From positions 44,420 through 108,419 of the forward strand of contig NZ_AUBW01000022.1 in NCBI RefSeq assembly GCF_000429445.1: a stretch of DNA of 64,000 bases, given 5' to 3'. Shown here one piece after another: positions 36,401 through 44,894 of this stretch. Made by a program: the position numbers and the translations under genes. The stretch comes from Algoriphagus terrigena DSM 22685 (GTDB taxonomy: Bacteria; Bacteroidota; Bacteroidia; Cytophagales; Cyclobacteriaceae). Position 1 is the first letter of the stretch, and each line of letters opens with the position of its first letter. The notes under the pieces are model-generated. The model did no database searches. It had not been told where the DNA came from and saw only the letters and a program-made list of their open reading frames with translations.

Positions 36401-37442
36401 GGCAGATGCGCGAGGCAGGGTAAAAGCGCTTTGGGAGAAAATTCTTCAGAGTAACAATGCCGGTCTTGACGACAATTTCTTTGAAGTCGGAGGACATTCG
36501 CTTCTGGCGGTTGAGCTCATTTCACTCATCGAAAAAGAATTTAGTGTCAATCTCCCCCTGTCTATACTATTCGAGTACCCAAGCATCAGATCCATTGCTT
36601 CGCAAATCAGCAAGCTGCTGGAAGAGAACAACAAGTCCCATTCGGGATGCTTGGTGAAGATCAAAGATGGAGACCCCCACAAGGTTCTGTATTTCATCCA
36701 CGGCGTCGGCCTCAATCCGATTGAGATCAACACGCTGATTCAAAATATGGATGAGTATCAGACTATTTGGGGTCTTCAATCCCCGGCTGTCGTGGACAGC
36801 ACGATAGCTCCAATGACCAATCTCGAAGAGATCGCCAACTACTACATCAGCCAGATAAAATCTGCAGGTCTTTCTGGCCCCTATAACCTCATGGGAAATT
36901 CCTTCGGCGGCCTGATCGCCTTTGAAATGACCAACCAGCTGAACAAAGCCGGGGAGCGTGTCAGTTTCTTGGGTATGATTGATACCGTGGCATTCCAAAC
37001 TGACGGAATTCGGGACAACATGACAAGTGGGATCAGTACCCTGTTTAAAAAAATGATCTTCGAAGCCAGATTTATCTTCAACGATTTCCAGTACTATTTG
37101 AAGTTCAGAAAAAGATATATACAAGAAAAAGTGGCTTCCCTCCGTGAGAAGGTGTCCAGGACTAAAGGAACCGATCTCTTTTCAAGGATCAAACAGATCG
37201 AACGGGTAAATCTGGAAGCATGGAAAAGCTATCACCATGAACCGATCGACACAAAGATTACCCTTTTCCTTGCTGAGAGGAAAACCTTTTATGTCGAAGA
37301 TGCCAAGACGTTTGGCTGGAGTCTATTTTCCAAAGAAGTCGAGACAATTAGAATGCCTGGTGAACACGCAGAGATGCTAAAACCTCCTCACGGCGAGAAG
37401 TTCTCCAAGACCCTTCAGGCTAAACTCAACTCAATAAATTGA
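33411..37442 (+). CDS. Terminal NRPS module: C-A-PCP-TE
   Basis: The protein has 1343 residues. The condensation domain (about 20-450) has the intact HHxxxDG motif at 157-163 (HHIIFDG). The adenylation domain (about 480-985) has YTSGSTGVPKG, an unusual A4 core FDMHWMDMV with the Asp kept, IYGPSETT and NSNGKIDR. The PCP has S1030 in GGHSLL. The type I thioesterase (about 1070-1343) has nucleophile S1164 in G-N-S-F-G and a late PGEHAEM histidine. It would couple a second amino acid to the aminoacyl-ketide from the preceding protein and release the product by hydrolysis or cyclisation. It begins 33 bp after the previous gene and is followed by the phosphopantetheinyl transferase. Confidence 0.95.
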   Translation: MSNSVESTLNKMILTKEPVEIEKVIQTTPSQMEIWLACKLGGKEANMAYNESVSIQLKGNLSVKSLQEAFLKIIERHDGMRAIISPNGKHLMVLSSYELPIRLRDISEMTFEEKERFLKKHSLETGTYQFNLTQGPLYVMELIKLDGMHHQLTFTGHHIIFDGWSLGVMLEELGSLYSSIVGETESTLEKPDDLSDYSVELINFTRKASYKETKKFWTEYLSKPVPDLKLPLDKGRPKYRTYACEVLEVPFEEHLLAKTKEFSGKQKVSLNHTLLSVFEIFLSDWTNQTDIVVGLPVAGQLLMNKPYLIGHCVHLLPLRSKVEPSQTFSEYLQARRKSYNQTLDHQAISFGSMVQDLQIKRDPARIPLIPITFNIDMGMDKMLAFKGLEHKLISNPKAFANFEVIINLFSSANENIFEWTYNKDLFDELSIAAAGSRYITFLEKILVNPETKLGDLINSEYKDHRVSGFEKEGQVEVIPDDFVPVSRLIQRNFELLNDQLALHFNKEVVSYQSLGNRAKSFAGFLIKNGIGPGDIVGIHLDRSPELVYVILGVLQAGAAYLPIDKDFPEERVKFMLRDADVKNFVTDNAELNWGDLESKKLPHNQDVYHAYLGDYRQIPIKANDPVFVIYTSGSTGVPKGVTLTQNNLAHFSKHYVKMPGIKTGDRVLGVTSVSFDMHWMDMVIPFAFGASLFLMDKYLRIDSREINKALEKHKITQFSATPSQLRSLVSHGLNKKLEGLRITSAGEPLLVGLADSLFSVCDSLYNIYGPSETTIFSNIKKVEPGSKLITIGKPVLGTTIIIVDEEGNLVNGTGKVGELIIGGTGVGAGYINRPELNREKFILDPFPSYRGRFYRSGDLGHWTEDGEIICMGRIDHQVKIRGQRVELGEIESKILMDDKVQYVAVLKYTEENGDDLLRAFVSIKDPYKEGFDKQAWIEECRTTLSKLVASYMVPSQFIVLNQLPLNSNGKIDRNLIKSFRLDETMPVQMPKMPSIETADARGRVKALWEKILQSNNAGLDDNFFEVGGHSLLAVELISLIEKEFSVNLPLSILFEYPSIRSIASQISKLLEENNKSHSGCLVKIKDGDPHKVLYFIHGVGLNPIEINTLIQNMDEYQTIWGLQSPAVVDSTIAPMTNLEEIANYYISQIKSAGLSGPYNLMGNSFGGLIAFEMTNQLNKAGERVSFLGMIDTVAFQTDGIRDNMTSGISTLFKKMIFEARFIFNDFQYYLKFRKRYIQEKVASLREKVSRTKGTDLFSRIKQIERVNLEAWKSYHHEPIDTKITLFLAERKTFYVEDAKTFGWSLFSKEVETIRMPGEHAEMLKPPHGEKFSKTLQAKLNSIN

Positions 37443-37449
37443 TCCGGCT

Positions 37450-38181
37450 ATGGTATTGGGAAGAGTAATCTGCGATAAGATAAAAGTGCTGGAATGGAGC
37501 AAAGTGTGTGATTTCAATCTATTAAATCATTTTGACCTGTGGAGAATACATATTCCGGATCATTTGGAGAGTGTAACCACTGACTACGATCTGTTACTAA
37601 AAGAGGAGCAGGAAAAAAGTAACTCTTACGCCCGCGAAGAGGATCGGATACGGTATGTGCTGGGAAAGATTTACCTTAAAAAATTGCTGTCAAATTACCT
37701 TAAAACGGACCCTTACAACCTGGAATTCAAATATTCAGACCAACAGAAGCCCATATTGGAAAACTACCCCATGGTGAATTTTAATATTTCCCATTCAGGT
37801 GACTATATCATTATTGGGTTTGCCAACAAGTGGTCCGTAGGCGTGGATATCGAATTGATGACAACCCATGTGGATCTGTATAATATGATTATCAACTGCA
37901 TGTCTAGTATCGAGGTAAGCGCCATACTGAATAGTGAAATGCCCCGGCATATGTTTTATAAATATTGGACTAGAAAAGAGGCTTTGTTGAAGGGAATAGG
38001 TATTGGATTGACTGACCGTTTAAAAGATGTCAATTGCAGCGATGGGCTAAATTTAGTTCCCATCGAATTCTCCGGATTTGCTTCCTCTTGGAAGGTTTGG
38101 AGTTTTGAAATGGACGACTCCTACTCGGTAAGTATTGCGCATGACTCCGCAATCAGAGTGATGAGATTTTATGAAGTTTGA
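37450..38181 (+). CDS. Sfp-type 4'-phosphopantetheinyl transferase
   Basis: The 243-residue protein has the two-lobed Sfp length. FNISHSGDY (111-119) leads to the Mg/CoA motif GVDIE (131-135, D133 and E135), and WTRKEALLKGIGIGL (173-187) is the second signature. It transfers phosphopantetheine from CoA to the carrier-protein serines, here most likely the four carrier domains of the two preceding proteins. It starts 7 bp after the thioesterase stop, so it belongs to the same operon. The gene is intact and supports an active assembly line. Confidence 0.95.
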   Translation: MVLGRVICDKIKVLEWSKVCDFNLLNHFDLWRIHIPDHLESVTTDYDLLLKEEQEKSNSYAREEDRIRYVLGKIYLKKLLSNYLKTDPYNLEFKYSDQQKPILENYPMVNFNISHSGDYIIIGFANKWSVGVDIELMTTHVDLYNMIINCMSSIEVSAILNSEMPRHMFYKYWTRKEALLKGIGIGLTDRLKDVNCSDGLNLVPIEFSGFASSWKVWSFEMDDSYSVSIAHDSAIRVMRFYEV

Positions 38182-38199
38182 ATACAGTTATTAGAAATT

Positions 38200-39015
38200 A
38201 TGAAACTTAAAATGAAGTATTTATCTACAATGGGAGCGAGACTTGGAATGGTAATGTTATTGCTGTTTTTAATATCCTGCTCAAAAAGGAATATCACTTA
38301 TTTTTCTAATCTGGACCCGGAGAAGGAAAATGTTTTTTCCGATTCACCTCAGCTGGAGCCCATCCGAATTCAGACCGAAGATGAGCTGGAGATCAAAGTA
38401 ACTACGCTTAATCCAGAGTCCAATGTATTGTTTAACTATGGAGTTATTTCTGGTGGAGACCAAGTAAATGTCGAGGCAATTGGCAACTATAATCTGGCCA
38501 GATATATTGTTGATTCAGAAGGGAATATTGACTTCCCAATACTCGGAAAAGTAAACCTTGTAGGACTGACCAGAGAGGAAGCCAAAAATAAACTGACTGA
38601 ATTGTTGTCAAAGCTGGTGACTGATCCGAGGGTAGAGCTGTCCATTTCCAATTTCAAGATTACCGTGTTGGGGGAGGTGAACAACCCCTCGACCTTCACC
38701 ATCGATTCGGATAAGATAACTATACTGGAAGCACTGGGATTAGCGGGTGATATGACTGTGTATGGCAAAAGAGAGAACGTGTTGGTCATTAGGCAGTCAG
38801 ATTCCGGAAAGAAAGTCATTCGGGTGGACATGTTGGATAAAGCGGTCCTAACCTCGAAAAACTACTACTTAATGCAAAATGATGTGGTTTATGTGGAAGC
38901 TGTAACTAAGAAAGTGAAGCAGGCGGACATAAACCCGACCACAATTGCAATCCTATCCATTGCTTCATCAGTAGCGGTTGCTCTGATATTTAGTTTTGAC
39001 GAAATATTTAATTAA
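38200..39015 (+). CDS. Wza-type polysaccharide export lipoprotein
   Basis: This 271-residue protein has a signal peptide ending in a lipobox, LLLFLISC, with a modified Cys near residue 27. A Poly_export domain follows (IQTEDELEIKVTTLNPESN...YIVDSEGNIDFPILGKVNLVGLTREEAKNKL), then an SLBB domain (VTVLGEVNNPSTFTIDSDKITILEALGLAGD). A C-terminal hydrophobic helix (IAILSIASSVAVALIFSF) would form the outer-membrane pore helix, as in Wza. It provides the outer-membrane channel for the polysaccharide. It lies directly upstream of its partner Wzc. Confidence 0.94.
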   Translation: MKLKMKYLSTMGARLGMVMLLLFLISCSKRNITYFSNLDPEKENVFSDSPQLEPIRIQTEDELEIKVTTLNPESNVLFNYGVISGGDQVNVEAIGNYNLARYIVDSEGNIDFPILGKVNLVGLTREEAKNKLTELLSKLVTDPRVELSISNFKITVLGEVNNPSTFTIDSDKITILEALGLAGDMTVYGKRENVLVIRQSDSGKKVIRVDMLDKAVLTSKNYYLMQNDVVYVEAVTKKVKQADINPTTIAILSIASSVAVALIFSFDEIFN

Positions 39016-39016
39016 T

Positions 39017-41332
39017 ATGAAAGCTTCAGATATCTTGTTGGAGGGCTTTTTTCAGAAGGAAGCCTCAAACCCAAAGGTAATTAAGCAAAGCCTCAATTAT
39101 TATTTGAGGTATTGGAAACTGTTTCTGGTTTCTGTCTTTGTCTGCTTTTCCGCGGCCTTTGTTTATCTCTACTACTACGTTCCTGTATACAGTGTGAGCA
39201 GCGCGATTATGTTAAAAGACGATGCGAAAGGTTCCAGCTTTTTTGAAAACCCGGTACTTGGTGAGTTGGAGGAGTTTCAATCCTCACAAATCACTGAAAA
39301 CGAAGTGGATGTGTTAGGGTCTGCTGAGCTGATTAAGGAAGTATTTGAGGATTTGAATTACCATAATCTTTATTATACGAAAAACTTGTTTGGGAAACTG
39401 GAGGCTTTGCCGGATAGCAGATTGCCTTTTGATTTTGAGGTTGTGGAGACCTTTCCCAACAGATTCGAACCCGTCGTAGATTGGCAGGTCGAAGCAATCC
39501 AAGGAGAAACGATCCGTATAAACGTAGACGGAATATCAAAAAATATAGCGTTTGGAAACACGATTAAGAACGACTTTGGAATCTTCGTTTTTAAGAAAAA
39601 TGAGCTGACTGAATCGTATAGAAATTTTCCCATAGTAATCAAGTTTTATAGCAAGGCTGAGTTAGCCGGCATTATCGGAAGCAGTGTCTATGTAGAGGCA
39701 AAAGACAAAAACAGCAGTATAATCTACATCTGGTTGGACACTGAATTCCCTGAGCGGGGAGTCGCGGTGCTTGACGGACTGGTAGACACGTACAATGAGA
39801 ATGCGCTGGAAGAAAAGAAGGAAGTGGTATTGACCACGCTTAACTTCCTGGACAGTCAGTTGTATCACCTGAGTTCAGATCTGGCTGGGATTCAGTACAA
39901 TATTGAGCAGTTCAAAAGCAGGAGGAATGTGGTCGATATTGAAAATGATTCCAAGTTTTATCAGGAAAATGCTTTGGAAGTCACCAAACAGTTGGCCGAT
40001 TATCAAAACCAGCTGGAAATCCTAAGGAACCTTCAGACTGATCTTAAAACAAACGGTGAGCAAAGCATAACCCTTGGCCCCTTATCCAACAATGATCCGG
40101 CACTGCTGGGGATGATCGGGGATTTTAATAAGGAACTTGACCGCTTACTCAGACTGAGATCAAGTCTCCTACCCGAAAACCCAGTGTATGTGAACTCTCT
40201 CACGAGCCTCAACAATTTCAGAGACAAGATCAATAACCATATCCAAAACCGAATTTCAGCGATGGAGATCACGCTGAAGAATGTGGAGTCAACCAACAGC
40301 ACATTCAGCAGGAAATCAAATTCGGGTCCGATGCTTCAGAGAGAATACGAAGCACTCACCAGAGACTTGGAGATGAAGCAAGAACATTATTTGTTTCTTA
40401 TCAAAAAGAGGGAAGAGACTTCGCTGTATCTGGCGTCAGTACCTACCAGCCACTCCAAGAGCATCAACCGGGCGAGTTTTTTCCCGGTTCCTGTAAGTCC
40501 AAAACCGTCCATAATTTATGGAATCACCTTGCTGATTTCGCTGATAATTCCTTTTGGATATCTATTTGTCAAAAGATCAATGGACGAGAAACTGGAGGAC
40601 AAAAGTCTGATCTCCAATCTCTCGGTTAACATGTTAGGTGAGCTTTCAGAGATCCCCAAGAAGGAACGCGGGATGATGATCGATGAGAATCACCGAACTC
40701 CGATCGCTGAGCAGCTGAGGTATGTAAGAACGAGCTACTGTCTTCAGAATAAGAGCAATGCGAACCAGGTTGTATTGATCACTTCCACAGTTTCTGGCGA
40801 AGGCAAGACCTTTTTCGCAATGAATTTTGCCAAGTCCCTGGCCATGACTGGTAAAAAGACGGCTGTATTGTCATACGATCTCAGAAAACCTCAGATTGAT
40901 GCAAAGCTGGTGGATTCCTCGACCTCAGGATTATCGGGTTTTCTAAGTGACAAATCAATCGCGGTGGAAGACTTCCTGAAGGAAGGTATACCGGTCAACG
41001 GCTTTACTTTTTTTCAATCTGGAAATGTGCCCAGAAACCCTGGAGAACTTATCATCAATGAGCGAAACAGAGAGTTGATTGATCAGATAAGGGAGCATTT
41101 TGATTACGTGATCATTGATTCAAGTCCCGTTGGACAGGTGGCTGATGCACTTGCATTGGTACCGCTGGTCGATTCAACAATCTATCTGATGCGCTACAAT
41201 TGGACTTCTAAACAGGACATTGAGTTTTTCCAACAATTAAACGAAGAGGAGAAATTGGTCAATCCTCTCGTTGTGCTGAACGGATGTAAGGTAGGTCAGG
41301 GATACGGTTACGGGTATTATCAATATAGTTGA
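39017..41332 (+). CDS. Wzc-type polysaccharide co-polymerase with BY-kinase domain
   Basis: The ATG at 39017, 1 bp after the previous stop, gives 771 residues. A first membrane helix near 30-50 (LFLVSVFVCFSAAFVYLYYYV) opens a Wzz-type periplasmic region with coiled coils to about 495, and a second helix follows. The C-terminal kinase has Walker A SGEGKT, a Walker A'-like VLSYDLRKP and Walker B DYVIIDSSP. It ends in a Tyr cluster, YGYGYYQYS, for autophosphorylation. It controls chain length and works with the Wza channel. The first Asp of Walker A' is Ser here, a variation I believe is common in Bacteroidota homologues. Confidence 0.95.
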   Translation: MKASDILLEGFFQKEASNPKVIKQSLNYYLRYWKLFLVSVFVCFSAAFVYLYYYVPVYSVSSAIMLKDDAKGSSFFENPVLGELEEFQSSQITENEVDVLGSAELIKEVFEDLNYHNLYYTKNLFGKLEALPDSRLPFDFEVVETFPNRFEPVVDWQVEAIQGETIRINVDGISKNIAFGNTIKNDFGIFVFKKNELTESYRNFPIVIKFYSKAELAGIIGSSVYVEAKDKNSSIIYIWLDTEFPERGVAVLDGLVDTYNENALEEKKEVVLTTLNFLDSQLYHLSSDLAGIQYNIEQFKSRRNVVDIENDSKFYQENALEVTKQLADYQNQLEILRNLQTDLKTNGEQSITLGPLSNNDPALLGMIGDFNKELDRLLRLRSSLLPENPVYVNSLTSLNNFRDKINNHIQNRISAMEITLKNVESTNSTFSRKSNSGPMLQREYEALTRDLEMKQEHYLFLIKKREETSLYLASVPTSHSKSINRASFFPVPVSPKPSIIYGITLLISLIIPFGYLFVKRSMDEKLEDKSLISNLSVNMLGELSEIPKKERGMMIDENHRTPIAEQLRYVRTSYCLQNKSNANQVVLITSTVSGEGKTFFAMNFAKSLAMTGKKTAVLSYDLRKPQIDAKLVDSSTSGLSGFLSDKSIAVEDFLKEGIPVNGFTFFQSGNVPRNPGELIINERNRELIDQIREHFDYVIIDSSPVGQVADALALVPLVDSTIYLMRYNWTSKQDIEFFQQLNEEEKLVNPLVVLNGCKVGQGYGYGYYQYS

Positions 41333-41352
41333 ATTTATAAATTTTTAGGATA

Positions 41353-42747
41353 ATGTATCTGACAAGTGTCAAGAGGAGTGTGTTTAATCTTGGAGAAGAA
41401 ATTAAAGGTTTTTTCTCCAAAGGAGTACAGCGTTCTATAGAAGCCAAAAAGAATATTGTAGGGTCCTTTCTGATTAAAGTCGCTAATATGGGGATTTCTT
41501 TGTTATTAGTTCCGATTACGATCAACTACGTTAATCCGACACAGTATGGAATTTGGCTTACGCTAACTTCTATGGTTGCATGGGTAGCGCTGTTTGATGT
41601 AGGACTGACGCAAGGTCTCAGGAATAAATTTGCAGAAGCGAAGGCTTCAAAAGACCAGGAGCTCGCAAGGACTTATATTAGTACAACGTACTATTACGTA
41701 TCCTTAATATTTGCATTGATAGGAATTCTGAGCATAAGTGCAAGTTATCTGGTGGATTGGAGATCGTTGATCAATGCTCCTCTAGGCAGTGAAAACGAGT
41801 TAAGGTATTTAGTCGTCATTGTTATCAGCTACTTCTGCCTTCAATTCATTTTTCAGATTATTAAAGTGGTGATCATCTCTGATCAAAAACCAGCGTTAGC
41901 TTCATTAATAGAGCTGTCCGGTCAGATTATTGTATTGGGAATCGTTTGGCTTCTTACTCATTTCACAGCAGGTTCACTTATATACCTTGGACTAGCGATT
42001 GGAGTGACACCCGTTTTGGTGTTGATAGTTGCCAATTTGTATTTCTTTGGAGGTAGGTATTATGAGTTTCGCCCCTCGTTGGCATATGTGAAGAAAGAAT
42101 ATGCTTCAGAACTGATGACCATGGGAGGCAAGTTCTTTGTACTGCAATTGGCCTCAATGATCCAATACAGCACGACGCTTTTCCTAATAGCTCACTATTT
42201 TGATCCTGAGTCTGTCACTTCCTACAATATTGCTTATAAGTATTTTGTGTCTTTGCAGGCAATATTTATGATCTTTCTGACACCGCTTTGGAGCAGCACA
42301 ACGGACGCCTATTTTATGAAGGATTACAACTGGATCCTTAAGGTGATTGAAAAATATTTGCTTTTACTGATACCGTTTGCCATTGCCGGAATTTTGATGC
42401 TCGTATTTGCAGATGACGTTTATCACCTGTGGCTTGGAGATGCTTATCTCGAGATTGATAATAAAATAACAGTTTTCTGTTGCATCCATATGCTTGTATC
42501 TATGTTTTCGAGCGTGTTCGTAAACGTGGTGAATGGAATGGGGACGCTTAAGATTCAGTTTATCTCGTCAATTATCACTTCCGTATTTTTTATCATCCTG
42601 TCTTATACATTTATCAATTACTTTCATTTTGGAGTCTGGTCAATTGTTCTTGCCTCCATACTAAGTAATGTCTACGGATTTGCCATATCCCCAATACAGG
42701 TGTACAAGGTATTGGTTGAAAAGACATCTAGTAAAATTTGGTATTAA
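41353..42747 (+). CDS. Wzx-type flippase (polysaccharide biosynthesis protein)
   Basis: The 464-residue protein has about 12-14 hydrophobic helices and no large soluble domain. After a basic cytoplasmic N-terminus, the first helix begins VGSFLIKVANMGISLLLVPITINYVNPTQYGIWLT, a classic Wzx/RfbX opening with the Y-G-x-W motif. It is expected to flip undecaprenyl-linked repeat units across the inner membrane. Location among Wza, Wzc, Wzy and glycosyltransferase genes supports this. It is read 20 bp after wzc. Confidence 0.93.
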   Translation: MYLTSVKRSVFNLGEEIKGFFSKGVQRSIEAKKNIVGSFLIKVANMGISLLLVPITINYVNPTQYGIWLTLTSMVAWVALFDVGLTQGLRNKFAEAKASKDQELARTYISTTYYYVSLIFALIGILSISASYLVDWRSLINAPLGSENELRYLVVIVISYFCLQFIFQIIKVVIISDQKPALASLIELSGQIIVLGIVWLLTHFTAGSLIYLGLAIGVTPVLVLIVANLYFFGGRYYEFRPSLAYVKKEYASELMTMGGKFFVLQLASMIQYSTTLFLIAHYFDPESVTSYNIAYKYFVSLQAIFMIFLTPLWSSTTDAYFMKDYNWILKVIEKYLLLLIPFAIAGILMLVFADDVYHLWLGDAYLEIDNKITVFCCIHMLVSMFSSVFVNVVNGMGTLKIQFISSIITSVFFIILSYTFINYFHFGVWSIVLASILSNVYGFAISPIQVYKVLVEKTSSKIWY

Positions 42748-42758
42748 ATTTATTTGAT

Positions 42759-43670
42759 ATGAATAGAGTTGCAATTTTCGGGGGGTTAGGAAACCAGATG
42801 TTCCAGTATGCATTAGCCATTTCTATGGACGCAAATGGTATTCCTACAAAGATAAGTGTAAATGATTTTTTGCTAAACAGACATTACCAAGGCTTCGAAT
42901 TGGTCAAGGCTTTTAACGTGCCCTTGCCAATTTTCGATCGGATGAAAGCGTCGATTATGACTAAGGTTCGACCACTGTTTGTTGACACTAACCCAGGACT
43001 CGTTAAAAATACACTTAGTAGATTGTTTTTGAAGGGCAATAATATCTTCCAGGAAAAAATGGAATACCACTATGACGAAGAGGTCTTACGCCAGAGTTCT
43101 TCATTTTTGATTGGAACCTGGCAAAGTCCGAGGTACTTTGAGTCGCAACAGCAACTCATAAGGGAGGTGTTTAACTTCAACAAACCCCATGACGACATCA
43201 ACATGCAGATGTCCGGTGAAATCGCTAATTCAAATGCCGTTGCCGTGCACGTGAGGAGAGGATTTTATCTGGAGCCGACGCTTACAAGAAGCCGGATGGT
43301 GATCGACTCTTCAGACTACTACTATAAAGCGTTTGATGTGATCAGCGAACAAGTTGACAATCCGGTTTTCTATGTCTTCTCCGACGATATTGAATGGGCT
43401 AAGAGAAACCTGAGAGGACGCAAATTTGTTTTTGTCTCACACAATAAAGGTGCAAACAGCTATTTGGATATGTATCTGATGAGCTTGTGCAAGCATTTTA
43501 TAATTGCTAATAGCGCATTTAGTTGGTGGCCGGCATGGCTGTCCGCCAATGAGAATAAAATTGTGGTTTTGCCAAAACCATGGATCAGAGAGACCGACTG
43601 TCCTAGTATCTATCCTAATAACTGGTTGGCGGTAAGTGTATTAAACAATCAAATGCAACTGGTGTCATGA
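42759..43670 (+). CDS. GT11 alpha-1,2-fucosyltransferase-like protein
   Basis: The protein has 303 residues from the ATG at 42759. The N-terminus MNRVAIFGGLGNQMFQYALA is the GT11 signature. VAVHVRRGFYL contains the HxRRxD/GxY donor-binding motif, and ANSAFSWWPAWLS is the third GT11 motif. The family moves L-fucose from GDP-fucose to the 2-OH of a sugar, and the donor pathway (gmd, fcl) is in the same locus. A longer frame from an upstream TTG was rejected because the signature begins at this ATG. Its stop overlaps the next start (ATGA). Confidence 0.94.
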   Translation: MNRVAIFGGLGNQMFQYALAISMDANGIPTKISVNDFLLNRHYQGFELVKAFNVPLPIFDRMKASIMTKVRPLFVDTNPGLVKNTLSRLFLKGNNIFQEKMEYHYDEEVLRQSSSFLIGTWQSPRYFESQQQLIREVFNFNKPHDDINMQMSGEIANSNAVAVHVRRGFYLEPTLTRSRMVIDSSDYYYKAFDVISEQVDNPVFYVFSDDIEWAKRNLRGRKFVFVSHNKGANSYLDMYLMSLCKHFIIANSAFSWWPAWLSANENKIVVLPKPWIRETDCPSIYPNNWLAVSVLNNQMQLVS

Positions 43671-44893
43671 AACGAGTATTACACATACAGTTTTCAATGA
43701 AGTCCGGAGGCTCGGCAGCGTGGAAATTGCATCAAGCATTTTCCAGACAGCCTGGTTTTTCCAGTGAAGTTCTTACGCTGCATTCAGAGGAGCAGAGACG
43801 TCCCGCACTATTCGGTCTATCAAAGTGGGCGGTACTCAAAGCCAAACTAAATAACCGACTGCACAAATTGGTTGTGAAATATGATCAAAAACAATACGGT
43901 CTATTTACCTACCCAATCATGGGAACTGATGTGGCTGGACACGAATGCGTAAAGAGGGCCGAGGTAATCTATATTCACTGGGTTCAGATGGGTTTTATGA
44001 CACTTGATGGATTAGAAACATTGATCAAAACCGGCAAACAGATTATCTTTTTCATGCACGATATGTGGTCAATAACCGGGGGATGTCACAACTCATTTGA
44101 CTGCGCCGGTTATCAGACCGATTGCAGCAATTGTCCTATTTTGGATAGTAGTAAATCGTTAGCTTCAATGCAACTCAGAAGGAAAGAAGCTGTTTTCAAT
44201 CATGAAAACGTGAGTTTTATTTCACCAAGCAGATGGCTCAAAGATTGTGCAGAAAGATCAATTGCTACCGCCGGCAGGCCTGTTCATTACATTCCGAATT
44301 ACTTCAATTCAAGGTATTTCGTACCTCAGGATAAGGTAGCTGCCAAGCAGAAGTTGGGGATAGATCCTGATGTCAGGGTACTTTTATTTGGAGCCGTAAA
44401 TCTATTCAGCGCCTACAAAGGATTTGAATACTTAGAGCAAGCTCTCAACTATTTCCCTGAGATCTATACCGAAGATAGACTTCAAATTTTGATTTTTGGA
44501 GAGGGGTCAGAAGCCGACATTCAGGATCGTTTTCCATACCCTGTTAAATTCCTTGGCTATCTCAACGATGAGAAGGATATCGCTCAGGCTTATGGGGCGA
44601 CGGATGTATTTGTAATCCCTTCAGTTGCTGACAATCAGCCGACGATGGTCGTGGAAAGCCTGGCCTGTGGTGTTCCTGTGGTTGGTTTTGAAACTGGCGG
44701 GATACCGGATATGATCCGGCACCGATCCAACGGTTACCTGGCGGCGTCCAGAAACTACAGAGACCTCGCCGAAGGCATTAAGTATTGTCTTGAGGAAAGT
44801 ATTCAAGGATATCAACTGGAATCGTTTGATCCAGAACTTATAATGAGTCTCCATAATGAGCTGATAAATGAACGGGACACAATTGGAGTATAA
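43667..44893 (+). CDS. GT4-type glycosyltransferase
   Basis: This 408-residue GT-B protein has an N-terminal acceptor domain with FHDM-type segment MHDMWSITGGCHNSFDCAGYQTDCSNCP, a cysteine-rich insertion typical of WcaC-like colanic acid transferases. Its C-terminal donor domain includes LFGAVNLFSAYKGFEYLEQAL and VVESLACGVPVVGFETGGIPDMIRH, the GT4 E-x7-E region. It adds one sugar of the repeat unit; donor and linkage cannot be told. It overlaps the GT11 gene by 4 bp. Confidence 0.92.
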   Translation: MKRVLHIQFSMKSGGSAAWKLHQAFSRQPGFSSEVLTLHSEEQRRPALFGLSKWAVLKAKLNNRLHKLVVKYDQKQYGLFTYPIMGTDVAGHECVKRAEVIYIHWVQMGFMTLDGLETLIKTGKQIIFFMHDMWSITGGCHNSFDCAGYQTDCSNCPILDSSKSLASMQLRRKEAVFNHENVSFISPSRWLKDCAERSIATAGRPVHYIPNYFNSRYFVPQDKVAAKQKLGIDPDVRVLLFGAVNLFSAYKGFEYLEQALNYFPEIYTEDRLQILIFGEGSEADIQDRFPYPVKFLGYLNDEKDIAQAYGATDVFVIPSVADNQPTMVVESLACGVPVVGFETGGIPDMIRHRSNGYLAASRNYRDLAEGIKYCLEESIQGYQLESFDPELIMSLHNELINERDTIGV

Positions 44894-44894
44894 G

